NCBI RefSeq assembly: GCF_001294335.1
Contig: NZ_LGKG01000155.1
Location: 1 to 64,000 of the forward strand
Reading direction: 5' to 3'
Length of the DNA stretch: 64,000 nucleotides
From: Streptomyces chattanoogensis
GTDB taxonomy: Bacteria > Actinomycetota > Actinomycetes > Streptomycetales > Streptomycetaceae
Both the position numbers and the translations under genes were made by a program. Within the stretch, counting starts at the first letter, position 1, and every line of letters begins with the position of its first letter. The notes under the pieces were generated by a model. The model was not told the origin of the DNA. It made no database searches and saw only the letters and a list, made by a program, of their open reading frames with translations. This document shows positions 42,621-50,217 of the stretch, in pieces.

Positions 42621-43298
42621 TCAAGCCGCCTCTGCAGAAGGCCCCCTCACATGCGTCCGCGAGGGGGCCGACGCGGGGACGAACTCCACCGATGCGACAC
42701 GTTCTCGCGAACCGCGGTCGAGCAGGACCACCGAGGCCGCCTCCGACACCCCGTCAGGCGTGGGAATCCCAACCCTCGCATCCACCACAGCGCCGTGCCT
42801 GGACACCCCCCGCAGCAGGCGGTCAAGACCTCTGTGATGACGGGCAAAGGCACGCCGCGGGGCCCGCCGGCCTCGCGCTTCCTGGCCGGCCAGCGCCTCG
42901 GTCACTCCCACGTCGAGCACGACCAGATGCAGTTCCCGTCCCTGGCGTCCGGCGCTCCTGGCCAGCCAACGACGCATCCACGGCCGGCCGCCGCAGTCGT
43001 GGACCAGCACCGGCCCGCCGCCCCGCGCCGCCTTGCGCAGCCACCGGAAGTGCGCCCACCGCACCCAGGGCCGGTACACCGCGTACGGCAGACAGGCGGG
43101 CATCACCGCCTCGTAGGCGACATGGAGAACCCGCGGATCGACGACCGACGCAGCCCGGGACCAACGCCGCAGCAGGGTGCTCTTGCCGCTCCCCGGCAGC
43201 CCGGAGACCACCACCACGGCACCTGCGGGATACGACAGCGTGGCCGGCACGTCACCCGACCCCCGCAGATCCACCAGCCCACGAGGCCGCAATGCCAC
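42621..43298 (-). CDS. P-loop ATPase/kinase-like protein
   Basis: About 225 residues with Walker A GLPGSGKST shortly after the start and an Asp/Arg-rich core typical of AAA/zeta-toxin-like kinases. It ends in a basic region. GTG 43298 is a tentative start because the conserved fold begins about 30 residues later. The frame is open to 43742 but the upstream part would overlap the quinone reductase gene and looks random. The function is unknown. Confidence 0.6.
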   Translation of the reverse strand: MALRPRGLVDLRGSGDVPATLSYPAGAVVVVSGLPGSGKSTLLRRWSRAASVVDPRVLHVAYEAVMPACLPYAVYRPWVRWAHFRWLRKAARGGGPVLVHDCGGRPWMRRWLARSAGRQGRELHLVVLDVGVTEALAGQEARGRRAPRRAFARHHRGLDRLLRGVSRHGAVVDARVGIPTPDGVSEAASVVLLDRGSRERVASVEFVPASAPSRTHVRGPSAEAA

Positions 43299-43530
43299 CC
43301 CGCCGTGCGCACCGGCACACCCGTCCGCCACACCAGACCAGCCGCCCGTAACGCCCACTACCTGCCCCTTGACCACACTCGGCGCCGCGCACCCGCGCGG
43401 CCAACCGACCTTCGCACATGGCGGCAGGCTGAGTCCCCGTAGGCTACGAGTACCGCAACCACCAGGCTCTACAGCAGACCCGAACGGACCGCCGCCGGCC
43501 TCGCCCACGCACGAAAAGGGCACCGGCCAC

Positions 43531-44328
43531 TCATTCATGCGGGTGTAGGTGCATCTCCAGTCCGCTCGTCCCCGGCGCCTCCACCCCCGGCCGCAGCCGC
43601 ATCTCACGGTCGTAGTCGCCACTGACGAGCGACCGGAACGGGACCGGCTCATCCGTGAAGAGTCCGTCGAGCCGTCGGCCGTACTCCCGCTCGACCGCCG
43701 CGAACCGCTCTTGCGGCAGGTCGATCGTGCTGTACACGGCAAACGGATCGAGCGGCGCCATCCCGGTGAACCAGAACACCCCGTGCTGCAAGGGGTGGAG
43801 GACCTCCGCGAGGCTTCCGTGGATACCCCGGTCGGAGAACGCCGACTCCCGGGCTCCGATCGTCGTCGACAGCAGTGCCCGCCGCCCTCCCAGGGCTCCC
43901 TCGCTGTAGGGCGGGGGGACTGCCGGGCCGTGTGCGAACCCGTTGGTGAACACCCGGTCGATCCAGCCCTTGAGGATCGCGGGCACGGAGAACCACCACA
44001 TCGGGAACTGCAGAATCACCGCGTCCGACCAGCGCACCTTCTCCTGCTCGGCCGCGATGTCGGGCGACAGCCTGCCCTCCAGTGTGGCCCGCTCATGGGC
44101 GGCCAGCACATCAAGGCGCTGGTCCGCGGCGTGGTCGGGGAAGTCGTCGGCGTCCACCGGCGCCTTCCACTTCATCGCGTGGAGGTCGGACACCTTCACC
44201 TCGTGCCCTGCCGCACGCAAGTGCCCAACCGCGAAGTCGGCCAGAGCAGCGTTGAGGGAACGGGGCTCCGGGTGGGCGCTGACGACAAGGATCTTCTTCT
44301 GCCGCTGCTGCGGCGTGGCATCGGTCAT
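43531..44328 (-). CDS. flavodoxin-fold NAD(P)H:quinone oxidoreductase
   Basis: A 265-residue member of the NQO1/MdaB/KefF-like family: KKILVVSAHPEPRSLN at the N-terminus (FMN-binding loop), then ILQFPMWWFSVPAILKGWIDRVF and the conserved ALLSTTIG strand. Such enzymes reduce quinones with two electrons and protect against redox stress. ATG 44328 is chosen; the 98-base gap to the divergent MmyB-like regulator suggests that regulator controls it. Confidence 0.9.
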   Translation of the reverse strand: MTDATPQQRQKKILVVSAHPEPRSLNAALADFAVGHLRAAGHEVKVSDLHAMKWKAPVDADDFPDHAADQRLDVLAAHERATLEGRLSPDIAAEQEKVRWSDAVILQFPMWWFSVPAILKGWIDRVFTNGFAHGPAVPPPYSEGALGGRRALLSTTIGARESAFSDRGIHGSLAEVLHPLQHGVFWFTGMAPLDPFAVYSTIDLPQERFAAVEREYGRRLDGLFTDEPVPFRSLVSGDYDREMRLRPGVEAPGTSGLEMHLHPHE

Positions 44329-44426
44329 GCCGCCACGTTCCCGCAGGCCGGGAGGGGTAGCCAGCACCCTGTGCGACCGGCGGACCCGCATTCCTGGTAC
44401 TCCGGGGGCCACCCATACTTGAGCGC

Positions 44427-44486
44427 ATGGACGGCACGGACGGCATGGATGGCACGGACGGCATGGATGGCACGGACGGCATGGAC
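44427..44486. repeat. 18-bp tandem repeat at the start of the XRE regulator
   Basis: ATGGACGGCACGGACGGC is followed by two near-identical copies and a partial fourth. Each unit carries an in-frame ATG, so repeat-number changes alter the N-terminus without changing the frame. Confidence 0.8.
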
Positions 44487-45368
44487 CAAGCCAGGCACAC
44501 GGACGGCACAACCCACCGGATCGACGGGATCGGCGACACCCGGCGGGCACTCGGCGGCTTTCTGCGGGCCCGCCGGGGGCGCGTCGCGCCCGAGCGCGTC
44601 GGGCTCGCCGGCGGCGGCCGTCGGCGAGTGCGGGGGCTGCGCCGCGAGGAGCTGGCCCAGCTCGCGGGGATCAGCGTGGACTACTACGTACGCCTCGAAC
44701 AGGGCCGGGCAACCCAGCCGTCCCACGAGGTGCTCGACGCGCTTGCCAGGGCGCTGGGGCTGGACGCGGCGGAGCGCAGGCACCTTGCGACCCTGGCCGG
44801 CGCCCAGCGCGACCACGCTCCCGAGGCGCGGGTCAGCCCCCTGCTCCAGCGGGTGCTGGACGCCATGGCCGACTTCCCGGTCTTCGCCACCAACCACCGC
44901 CTTGACGTGGTGGCCTGGAACAGCCTGGGCGCCGAAGTGATCGGCGGCCTGGCCGACCCGGTCCGCCGCGACCGGAACAACGCCAGATACCTCTTCCTCG
45001 ACCCCGCCTCCCGGCTTGTCCACCCCGAGTGGGAGGACAGGGCGGCCGAGGCCGTGGGCCAACTGCGGGTCTCCGCAGGGCGTTACCCCGACGACGTGGA
45101 ACTGGCCGCGCTCATCACCGAACTGTCCGAGCACAGCGCCGAGTTTCGGAACATCTGGGCCACCGGCGAGGTCGTCATGTGCGCGGCGGGTCGCAAGCGG
45201 CTGCGGCACCCGGAGGCCGGACTGCTCACCCTGGACTTCGAGACGCTCCACGTTCCGGCCGCGCCCGGCGAAACGGGCCTGGTAGTGCACGTGTTCAGCG
45301 CCGAGCCGGGCAGCCGGGACGCCGCCGCCCTCACCGGACTCGCCCGTCTCGCCGGGGACACGCGCTAG
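44427..45368 (+). CDS. MmyB-like XRE-family regulator with MltR-type ligand domain
   Basis: A 313-residue regulator. Residues 35-105 form a helix-turn-helix (RRALGGFLRARRG, LRREELAQLAGISVDYYVRLEQGR) and the C-terminal 180 residues form the ligand-binding domain typical of this family (FATNHRLDVVAWNSLG, RYLFLDP). These proteins often regulate a divergently encoded oxidoreductase, matching the neighbour on the minus strand. The N-terminus is built from three copies of an 18-bp repeat, MDGTDG. No ribosome-binding site precedes any of the repeated ATGs, so the true start among 44427, 44445, 44463 and 44481 is uncertain. Confidence 0.88.
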   Translation: MDGTDGMDGTDGMDGTDGMDQARHTDGTTHRIDGIGDTRRALGGFLRARRGRVAPERVGLAGGGRRRVRGLRREELAQLAGISVDYYVRLEQGRATQPSHEVLDALARALGLDAAERRHLATLAGAQRDHAPEARVSPLLQRVLDAMADFPVFATNHRLDVVAWNSLGAEVIGGLADPVRRDRNNARYLFLDPASRLVHPEWEDRAAEAVGQLRVSAGRYPDDVELAALITELSEHSAEFRNIWATGEVVMCAAGRKRLRHPEAGLLTLDFETLHVPAAPGETGLVVHVFSAEPGSRDAAALTGLARLAGDTR

Positions 45369-45697
45369 TCACACCGGTCCGGACGCAGCACCAGTTCGAG
45401 CAGCCCCGGGAAGCGGGCGTCGAACTCCGCCCGACGGAGCCGGTTGACGCGCTTGGGGCCCTGGTCGCGCTGCTCGACGAGGCCCGCTCCGCGCAGCACG
45501 GCGAAGTGATGGCTGAGGGCCGCCTTCCCGACGGGCACATCGAAGCTGCCGCAGGCCCGCGACCACTCGGGGGAGCTCGCCAACTCCCGGACGAGAGTGA
45601 GTCGTACGGGATCGGCGAGGGCCGCGAGCGCGGTGAGGACGGGGACGGCGTCGGGGTGGGTGTGCTCGGGGGCGGTCCGATGACTGGCGGCGGTCAC
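45365..45697 (-). CDS. ArsR-family transcriptional repressor
   Basis: A 110-residue winged-helix protein: ALADPVRLTLVREL, a recognition helix GKAALSHHFAVLRGAGLV and a C-terminal wing. The start GTG 45697 is preceded by GGAGG at a spacing of five bases; the frame extends upstream but lies in the divergent gene. No Cys-rich metal site is obvious, so the inducer is unknown. It is divergent from a quinone oxidoreductase gene across a repeat-rich operator and probably represses it and itself. Confidence 0.9.
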   Translation of the reverse strand: MTAASHRTAPEHTHPDAVPVLTALAALADPVRLTLVRELASSPEWSRACGSFDVPVGKAALSHHFAVLRGAGLVEQRDQGPKRVNRLRRAEFDARFPGLLELVLRPDRCD

Positions 45698-45728
45698 GTT
45701 GTCCTCCTTCGTGGATTCGCGCTTGCCG

Positions 45729-45808
45729 AGTGTTCGATGAAAACCATACACTCCCGAGTGTTCGCTTTTCATTGAACACTTCTCCTTGAACACTTCTCGT
45801 TGACCACT
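45729..45808. promoter_or_regulatory. phased AGTGTTC/GAACACT operator array
   Basis: AGTGTTC occurs at 45729 and 45757, and its complement GAACACT at 45774 and 45788, with GACCACT at 45802. The last three are 14 bases apart inside repeats of TTGAACACTTCTCC, and the first two are 28 apart. AGTGTTC (45757) and GAACACT (45774) also form an inverted repeat. The array fills the gap between the divergent ArsR and oxidoreductase genes and is the likely repressor site. Confidence 0.65.
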
Positions 45809-45850
45809 CCTCGTCGGACAGTCGAGGAACAGTCGAGCTGGAGGCATGGC

Positions 45851-46825
45851 ATGCGCGCGATCGAGCTTGCGGAGTACGGCGGCCCCGAGGTCCTGAAGGT
45901 GGTGCAGGCGGACGTCCCCGAACCCGGCCCGGGGCAGGTGAGCATCGACGTCGCATACGCAGGGGTGAACTTCGCGGACCTGAAGGCGCGCGCCGAGGGC
46001 TACCGGGTGCCGGCGCTCCCCTTCCGGCCCGGCCTGGAGGTCTCCGGGCGGGTGCGGGCGGTCGGCGCGGGCGTGACCGGGCTGTCCGTCGGCCAGGAGG
46101 TGACCGCCCTGACGGACGGCGGCGCCTACGCCGAGGTGGCCGTGGCGGAGGCGGCGACCGTCTTCCCGCTGCCGCAGGGCGTCGACCTGCGTACGGCCGC
46201 GACCCTCCCGACGGTGCTGCCCACGGCGTACGCACTGCTGCATGCGGTGGGCCGGCTGCAGCCCGGCGAAACCGTCCTGGTCCAGGGCGCAGCCGGCGGA
46301 ATCGGCACGGCCGTGGGCCAGTTGGCGAAGGCGGCGGGTGCGGGAGCGGTGTACGGCGTGGTGTCGTCGGCCGCCAAGGCCGAGTACGCCCGCGCGTACG
46401 GCTACGACGAGGTGTTCGTCGGCGACTTCCAGAAGGCCGTCCGGACCGCGACCGGCGAGCGCGGGGTCGACCTGGCCCTGGACCCGGTCGGCGGTGAGAC
46501 GCTGCGGGCCTCGCTGACCTCCCTTGCAGCCTTCGGCCGCCTGGTCTCCTTCGGCAACGCGAGCTCGGCCGAGCCATGGAGCGTCGGGCAGCCGGACCTG
46601 TACCCCACGGGGGTCTCAGTCGGCGGCTTCTCCATCCTCATGCTGGCCAGGACCGCCCCCGCCGCCCTGCGGGTACTGGCCGAGCGGGCGTTCGCGGAGG
46701 TCGCCGACGGGACGGTCGCCCTGCCGGTCACCGCCGAGTTCGCACTGTCGGAGGCGGCGGAGGCGCATCGGCTGATGGGATCGCGGACGAGTACCGGGAA
46801 GCTGCTGCTCAAGGTCGCCGACTAG
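45851..46825 (+). CDS. zinc-independent quinone oxidoreductase (medium-chain dehydrogenase family)
   Basis: A 324-residue MDR protein: MRAIELAEYGGPEVL at the start, the GroES-like fold, then the NADPH Rossmann motif VLVQGAAGGIGTAVG. The zinc ligands of alcohol dehydrogenases are not seen, so it fits the quinone oxidoreductase (QOR) branch. ATG 45851 has GGAGG six bases upstream. Divergent from the ArsR gene, which probably controls it. Confidence 0.92.
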   Translation: MRAIELAEYGGPEVLKVVQADVPEPGPGQVSIDVAYAGVNFADLKARAEGYRVPALPFRPGLEVSGRVRAVGAGVTGLSVGQEVTALTDGGAYAEVAVAEAATVFPLPQGVDLRTAATLPTVLPTAYALLHAVGRLQPGETVLVQGAAGGIGTAVGQLAKAAGAGAVYGVVSSAAKAEYARAYGYDEVFVGDFQKAVRTATGERGVDLALDPVGGETLRASLTSLAAFGRLVSFGNASSAEPWSVGQPDLYPTGVSVGGFSILMLARTAPAALRVLAERAFAEVADGTVALPVTAEFALSEAAEAHRLMGSRTSTGKLLLKVAD

Positions 46826-46848
46826 CCTTCCCGGTCTCCAAAAACAAA

Positions 46849-46877
46849 GGCAAGGAGGTATGCACCCACTCCTTGCC
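46849..46877. repeat. inverted repeat after the oxidoreductase gene
   Basis: GGCAAGGAG and CTCCTTGCC are perfect 9-base arms around an 11-base spacer, 23 bases after the stop codon. It could be the terminator of the oxidoreductase transcript. The arm sequence GGCAAGG also echoes the larger inverted repeat at 46899. Confidence 0.5.
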
Positions 46878-46898
46878 ACTCTCAACTTATAGCGCATG

Positions 46899-46921
46899 GG
46901 GGGCCTTGCGGCAAGGCCCCC
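46899..46921. promoter_or_regulatory. inverted repeat resembling the rifamycin-associated element (RAE)
   Basis: A perfect 11-1-11 inverted repeat with core GGGCCTTGC-G-GCAAGGCCC. From memory, a 19-bp inverted repeat of this kind, the rifamycin-associated element, lies upstream of rifamycin-inactivation genes and helR in actinomycetes. Here it sits 56 bases before a glycosyltransferase remnant and about 380 before helR. TATAGC at 46888 just upstream could be a -10 box. The alternative is a simple terminator for the gene on its left, but the context favours a regulatory element. Confidence 0.6.
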
Positions 46922-46977
46922 GTCGTGCCGCAGAATCTCCGGCCGAAGCCGGAAATCGAGGAAACGGGGGCAGCGAA

Positions 46978-47193
46978 GTGCGTGTGGTGTTGTCGACGTA
47001 CGGGTCGCGCGGGGACGTCGAACCGCCGGCAGGTCTCGCGGTGCGGTTGCGGGGACTCGGCGCGGAGGTGGAATCCGAGACCCGCGCACGGGCGACCACC
47101 GTGGCCGGAACGAACCGCGCCGGCGGAGCAACGGCGTCGGCGAAGCTGCTGCTCGACGCGATCGGCCAAGAGAGGCCGCCGATGCCCGCGTGA
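46978..47193 (+). pseudogene. internally deleted glycosyltransferase remnant (rgt-like)
   Basis: The 71-codon frame begins VRVVLSTYGSRGDVEPPAGL, the exact opening of MGT/Gtf-type macrolide and rifamycin glycosyltransferases (normally about 400 residues). After GLGAEV it jumps to RARATTVAGTNRAGGATASAKLLLDAI, which looks like the C-terminal end of the same family. The middle of the enzyme, with the UDP-sugar and acceptor sites, is missing. It follows the RAE-like repeat and precedes helR, the place where a rifamycin glycosyltransferase would be expected. Confidence 0.7.
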
Positions 47194-47218
47194 GCCACGC
47201 GGGATCGCCGAGCCGGAG

Positions 47219-47247
47219 CCCAGACCCCAGACCCCAGACCCCAGACG
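47219..47247. repeat. 7-bp tandem repeat upstream of helR
   Basis: CAGACCC is repeated about four times in the leader of helR, between the glycosyltransferase remnant and the helR start. No function is evident. Confidence 0.6.
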
Positions 47248-47297
47248 CCTCCCTGCGCGCGCCATGGTCGCCAGCGAGCGACCTCAGATCGGAGCCG

Positions 47298-49532
47298 ATG
47301 CCCATGCCCATGCCCGTGGACCCGCTGACCACCAGCGTGTTCGACCTTCCTGACCGCCTCTCCCCCAAGGCCGACCCGACGCTGATCGCCGGCGACGAAG
47401 AGCACTTCGCGGCCCTCGCGGAGAGCCTTGAGCAGGCGATAGCCGAACTGTCCGACCGCCTCGACACCGAGCGCAGGGCGCCCGGCGGCATGGGCCGGCA
47501 GGCGATGGACCGGGACGCGGAGATCCACCGGCTGACCGCTCGCCTGCGGGCGCTGCGTCGCTTCGGACTGGACCTGTGCCTCGGGCACATGGTCAGCGCG
47601 GACCGCCCCGAGCCGGTGTACATCGGACGACTTGGCCTCACCGACAGCGCGGGGCGTCGGCTGCTGCTCGACTGGCGCTCCCCCGCGGCCGAGCCGTTCT
47701 TCGGAGCCACCCACGCCAACCCGATGGGTCTGGCAAGCCGCCGCCGGTACCGCTGGACCCGCGGCCGGATCAGCGACTACTGGGACGAGGTGTTCGCCTC
47801 GGACGGTCTTGTCGGAGACGAGCTGATCGGGCGCTGCGCCGGGCACGCCGCGCTCGACGACCAGTCCGCCTTCCTCGCCAGCCTGGGCAGCAACAGGTCG
47901 GCGCGGATGCGCGATGTGCTCGGCACCATCCAGGCCGACCAGGACGCCATCATCCGCGCGGGGTCCCGGGGCGCCCTCGTCGTCGACGGCGGTCCGGGTA
48001 CGGGGAAGACCGTCGTCGCGCTGCACCGCTCCGCCTACCTCCTCTACTCCGACCCTCGCCTCGGTCACCGTCGGGGCGGTGTGCTGTTCGTCGGTCCGCA
48101 CCGGCCGTACCTGGCATACGTCTCGGACGTCCTCCCCAGTCTCGGAGAGGAGGGCGTGCAGACCTGCACTCTGCGGGACCTCGTCGCCGAGGGAGCCGGC
48201 GCAGCGGTCGAGGCCGACCCGGACGTGGCCCGCCTCAAGTCCACCGCGAACATGGTGAAGGCGGTCGAGACGGCCGTCAGGTTCTACGAGGAGCCGCCCG
48301 CCGAGGGGATGACGGTCTCGACCGACTGGTCCGACATCTGGCTGAGCGCCGACGACTGGGCCGAGGCGTTCGAAGCCGTGGAACCAGGCACTCCGCACAA
48401 CGAGGCGCGCGAGCAGATCTGGGAGGAGCTGGTCGCGATCCTGAGGGACCGGCACGGCGACGACAACGTCTCGCCGGACCAGTTCGGCAGGTCGCTGCTG
48501 CACGACGAAGAGCTGGTCACGACGCTCCATCGCGCGTGGCCGCTGCTCGAAGCGGCCGACCTCGTCGGAGACCTGTGGTCGGTACCCGCCTATCTGCGGA
48601 TGTGTGCTCCCTGGCTCAGCCCCGACGAGGTGCGCACGCTCCAGCGCAAGGAGGCCCCCCAGGCCTGGACAGTGTCCGACCTGCCGCTCCTGGACGCGGC
48701 ACGGCAGCGGCTCGGCGACCCGGAGGCGGCCCGGCGGAAGCGTCGGCATGAGGCCGTCCTCGCCGCCCAGCGCGAGCGCATGGCGCAGGTCGTCGACAAC
48801 CTGATCGACGCCGCGGCCGACTCCGGCGCCGACGGCGACAACGGCGAGGGCCTGGTGAGGATGCTGCGCGGCCAGGACGCCCAGGTCAGCCTGGTCGACG
48901 AGTCCGAACTGCCCACCGCCGAACCGGACCTGCTCGCCGGCCCGTTCGCGCACATCGTCGTGGACGAGGCGCAGGAACTGACCGACGCGGAGTGGCAGAT
49001 GCTGCTGCTCCGCTGCCCGTCCCGGAGCTTCACCATCGTCGGGGACCGTGCCCAGGCCCGGCACGGGTTCACGGAGTCGTGGCAGGAACGGCTCGAGCGG
49101 ATCGGACTCGACCGGATCAACCTGGCCTCTCTGAGCATCAACTACCGGACGCCGGAAGAGGTCATGGCGGAAGCCGAGCCGGTCATCCGGGCCGCGCTCC
49201 CGGACGCCAACGTGCCGACCTCCATCCGCAGCAGCGGCATCCCCGTGGTCCACGGATCCGCTGCGGACCTGCCCTCGGTCCTCGACGACTGGCTCGCCGC
49301 ACACGCCGACGGGATCGCCTGCGTCATCGGCGCCGGTGACATCGGAGGTGGCCCATTCCGTACGACGTCCCGCGTCCGCTCCCTGACCCCGGAGCTGTCG
49401 AAGGGCCTCGAGTTCGACCTGGTCGTCCTCGTCGACCCGGAGGATTTCGGCGAGGGCATCGAAGGAGCGGTCGACCGCTATGTCGCAATGACCCGAGCGA
49501 CCCGGCAACTCGTCATCCTCACGAGCTCGTGA
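47298..49532 (+). CDS. helR: RNA polymerase recycling motor ATPase HelR
   Basis: A 744-residue superfamily-1 helicase-like protein: an N-terminal coiled region, Walker A GGPGTGKTVVALHRSAYLL, Walker B VVDEAQELTDAEW, and late motifs (INYRTPEEV, KGLEFDLVVLVD, YVAMTRATRQLVIL). These features fit HelD/HelR proteins that displace stalled or rifamycin-bound RNA polymerase and give rifamycin tolerance. ATG codons at 47298, 47304 and 47310 follow one another as MPMPMP; GGAG at 47291 suits the second best. Probably transcribed through the glycosyltransferase remnant from the RAE-controlled promoter. Confidence 0.9.
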   Translation: MPMPMPVDPLTTSVFDLPDRLSPKADPTLIAGDEEHFAALAESLEQAIAELSDRLDTERRAPGGMGRQAMDRDAEIHRLTARLRALRRFGLDLCLGHMVSADRPEPVYIGRLGLTDSAGRRLLLDWRSPAAEPFFGATHANPMGLASRRRYRWTRGRISDYWDEVFASDGLVGDELIGRCAGHAALDDQSAFLASLGSNRSARMRDVLGTIQADQDAIIRAGSRGALVVDGGPGTGKTVVALHRSAYLLYSDPRLGHRRGGVLFVGPHRPYLAYVSDVLPSLGEEGVQTCTLRDLVAEGAGAAVEADPDVARLKSTANMVKAVETAVRFYEEPPAEGMTVSTDWSDIWLSADDWAEAFEAVEPGTPHNEAREQIWEELVAILRDRHGDDNVSPDQFGRSLLHDEELVTTLHRAWPLLEAADLVGDLWSVPAYLRMCAPWLSPDEVRTLQRKEAPQAWTVSDLPLLDAARQRLGDPEAARRKRRHEAVLAAQRERMAQVVDNLIDAAADSGADGDNGEGLVRMLRGQDAQVSLVDESELPTAEPDLLAGPFAHIVVDEAQELTDAEWQMLLLRCPSRSFTIVGDRAQARHGFTESWQERLERIGLDRINLASLSINYRTPEEVMAEAEPVIRAALPDANVPTSIRSSGIPVVHGSAADLPSVLDDWLAAHADGIACVIGAGDIGGGPFRTTSRVRSLTPELSKGLEFDLVVLVDPEDFGEGIEGAVDRYVAMTRATRQLVILTSS

Positions 49533-49976
49533 CGCATCGGTCGCGATGGCGAGAAGCACCCCCCCGCCCGCACCATCTGGGTCCGCACCGTCGATCCCGA
49601 CGACATCGACGACAGCGTCTCGGCCTGCCCGCACCTGTTCCAGGCCTGCGTCCCCAAAATCGCGGACATCAGACTGGCCGCCGTCGGCGATCAGCTCTTC
49701 GCCACCCGTATCGACATCGACGGCGACCACCTCGACTGGCGCCAGGACTACGACTCCCTCGCCTACTCCCCTGCCGACACACCCCTTGCCGTCCGTACCG
49801 CGGTACACGCCTACCTCGAGGCATTCGGGCTCCTCTTCGGAGCATTCGACTTCGCCCTGCGGGCCGACGGCCGCTGGATCTGGCTGGAGACCAACCCCAA
49901 CGGCCAGTGGGCGTTCGTCGACGCACCCACCCGCCGAGCGATCGCCACCGCCCTCGCCGACCGCCTCCAGGGGTGA
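49533..49976 (+). pseudogene. 5'-truncated ATP-grasp peptide-maturase-like remnant
   Basis: Directly after the helR stop codon, and in the same frame, the sequence reads RIGRDGEKHPPARTIWVRTVDPDD and goes on through PHLFQACVPKIADIRL, FATRIDID, GAFDFALRADGRWIWLETNPNGQWAFVD. These are the C-terminal half of ATP-grasp enzymes of the MvdD/TgmB type that form macrocycles in graspetide peptides. LETNPNGQW is their metal/ATP-binding motif. No start codon, N-terminal half or partner precursor gene is present, so the piece is a remnant. Confidence 0.7.
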
Positions 49977-50105
49977 GCCGGGCCGCTGGGGACGGGGCCA
50001 ACGCGTCACAGCAATCCCACAAGATTGCCTTCTACCGTCGGGGCGCGGCTACCCTCACCTGGGCTGCCGTCATGGAGCGGACCGCGAACCCGAACGGCAC
50101 CGAAG

Positions 50106-50189
50106 GTGAACTGCACCCGATGCGGCGGCTTTGTGATCCAAGGGCCCGACGGCCGGTGGTCCTGCAACAACTGCGGGGCGAGCGGATGA
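50106..50189 (+). CDS. possible 27-residue zinc-ribbon mini-protein
   Basis: GTG 50106 opens VNCTRCGGFVIQGPDGRWSC and ends NNCGASG at a TGA. Two CxxC knuckles (Cys3/Cys6 and Cys20/Cys23) are spaced as in rubredoxin-like zinc ribbons. There is only a weak ribosome-binding sequence and no in-frame ATG upstream. It may be a real small protein or the relic of a larger one. It ends 28 bases before the response regulator. Confidence 0.35.
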   Translation: MNCTRCGGFVIQGPDGRWSCNNCGASG

Positions 50190-50217
50190 GCCCGATGAGA
50201 CCAGAGCGGAGTCCTGC

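Noticed and set aside
43299..43742. N-terminal extension of the P-loop gene
   Set aside because: It overlaps the 3' end of the well-supported quinone reductase gene and has no recognisable sequence.
46899..46921. Simple terminator for the quinone oxidoreductase gene
   Set aside because: Considered first, but a separate inverted repeat at 46849 already lies behind that gene, and the core sequence and position before rgt/helR fit a regulatory element better.
46887..50009. 1040-codon minus-strand frame opposite helR
   Set aside because: The plus strand encodes all HelR helicase motifs and an ATP-grasp remnant; the minus frame is low-complexity.
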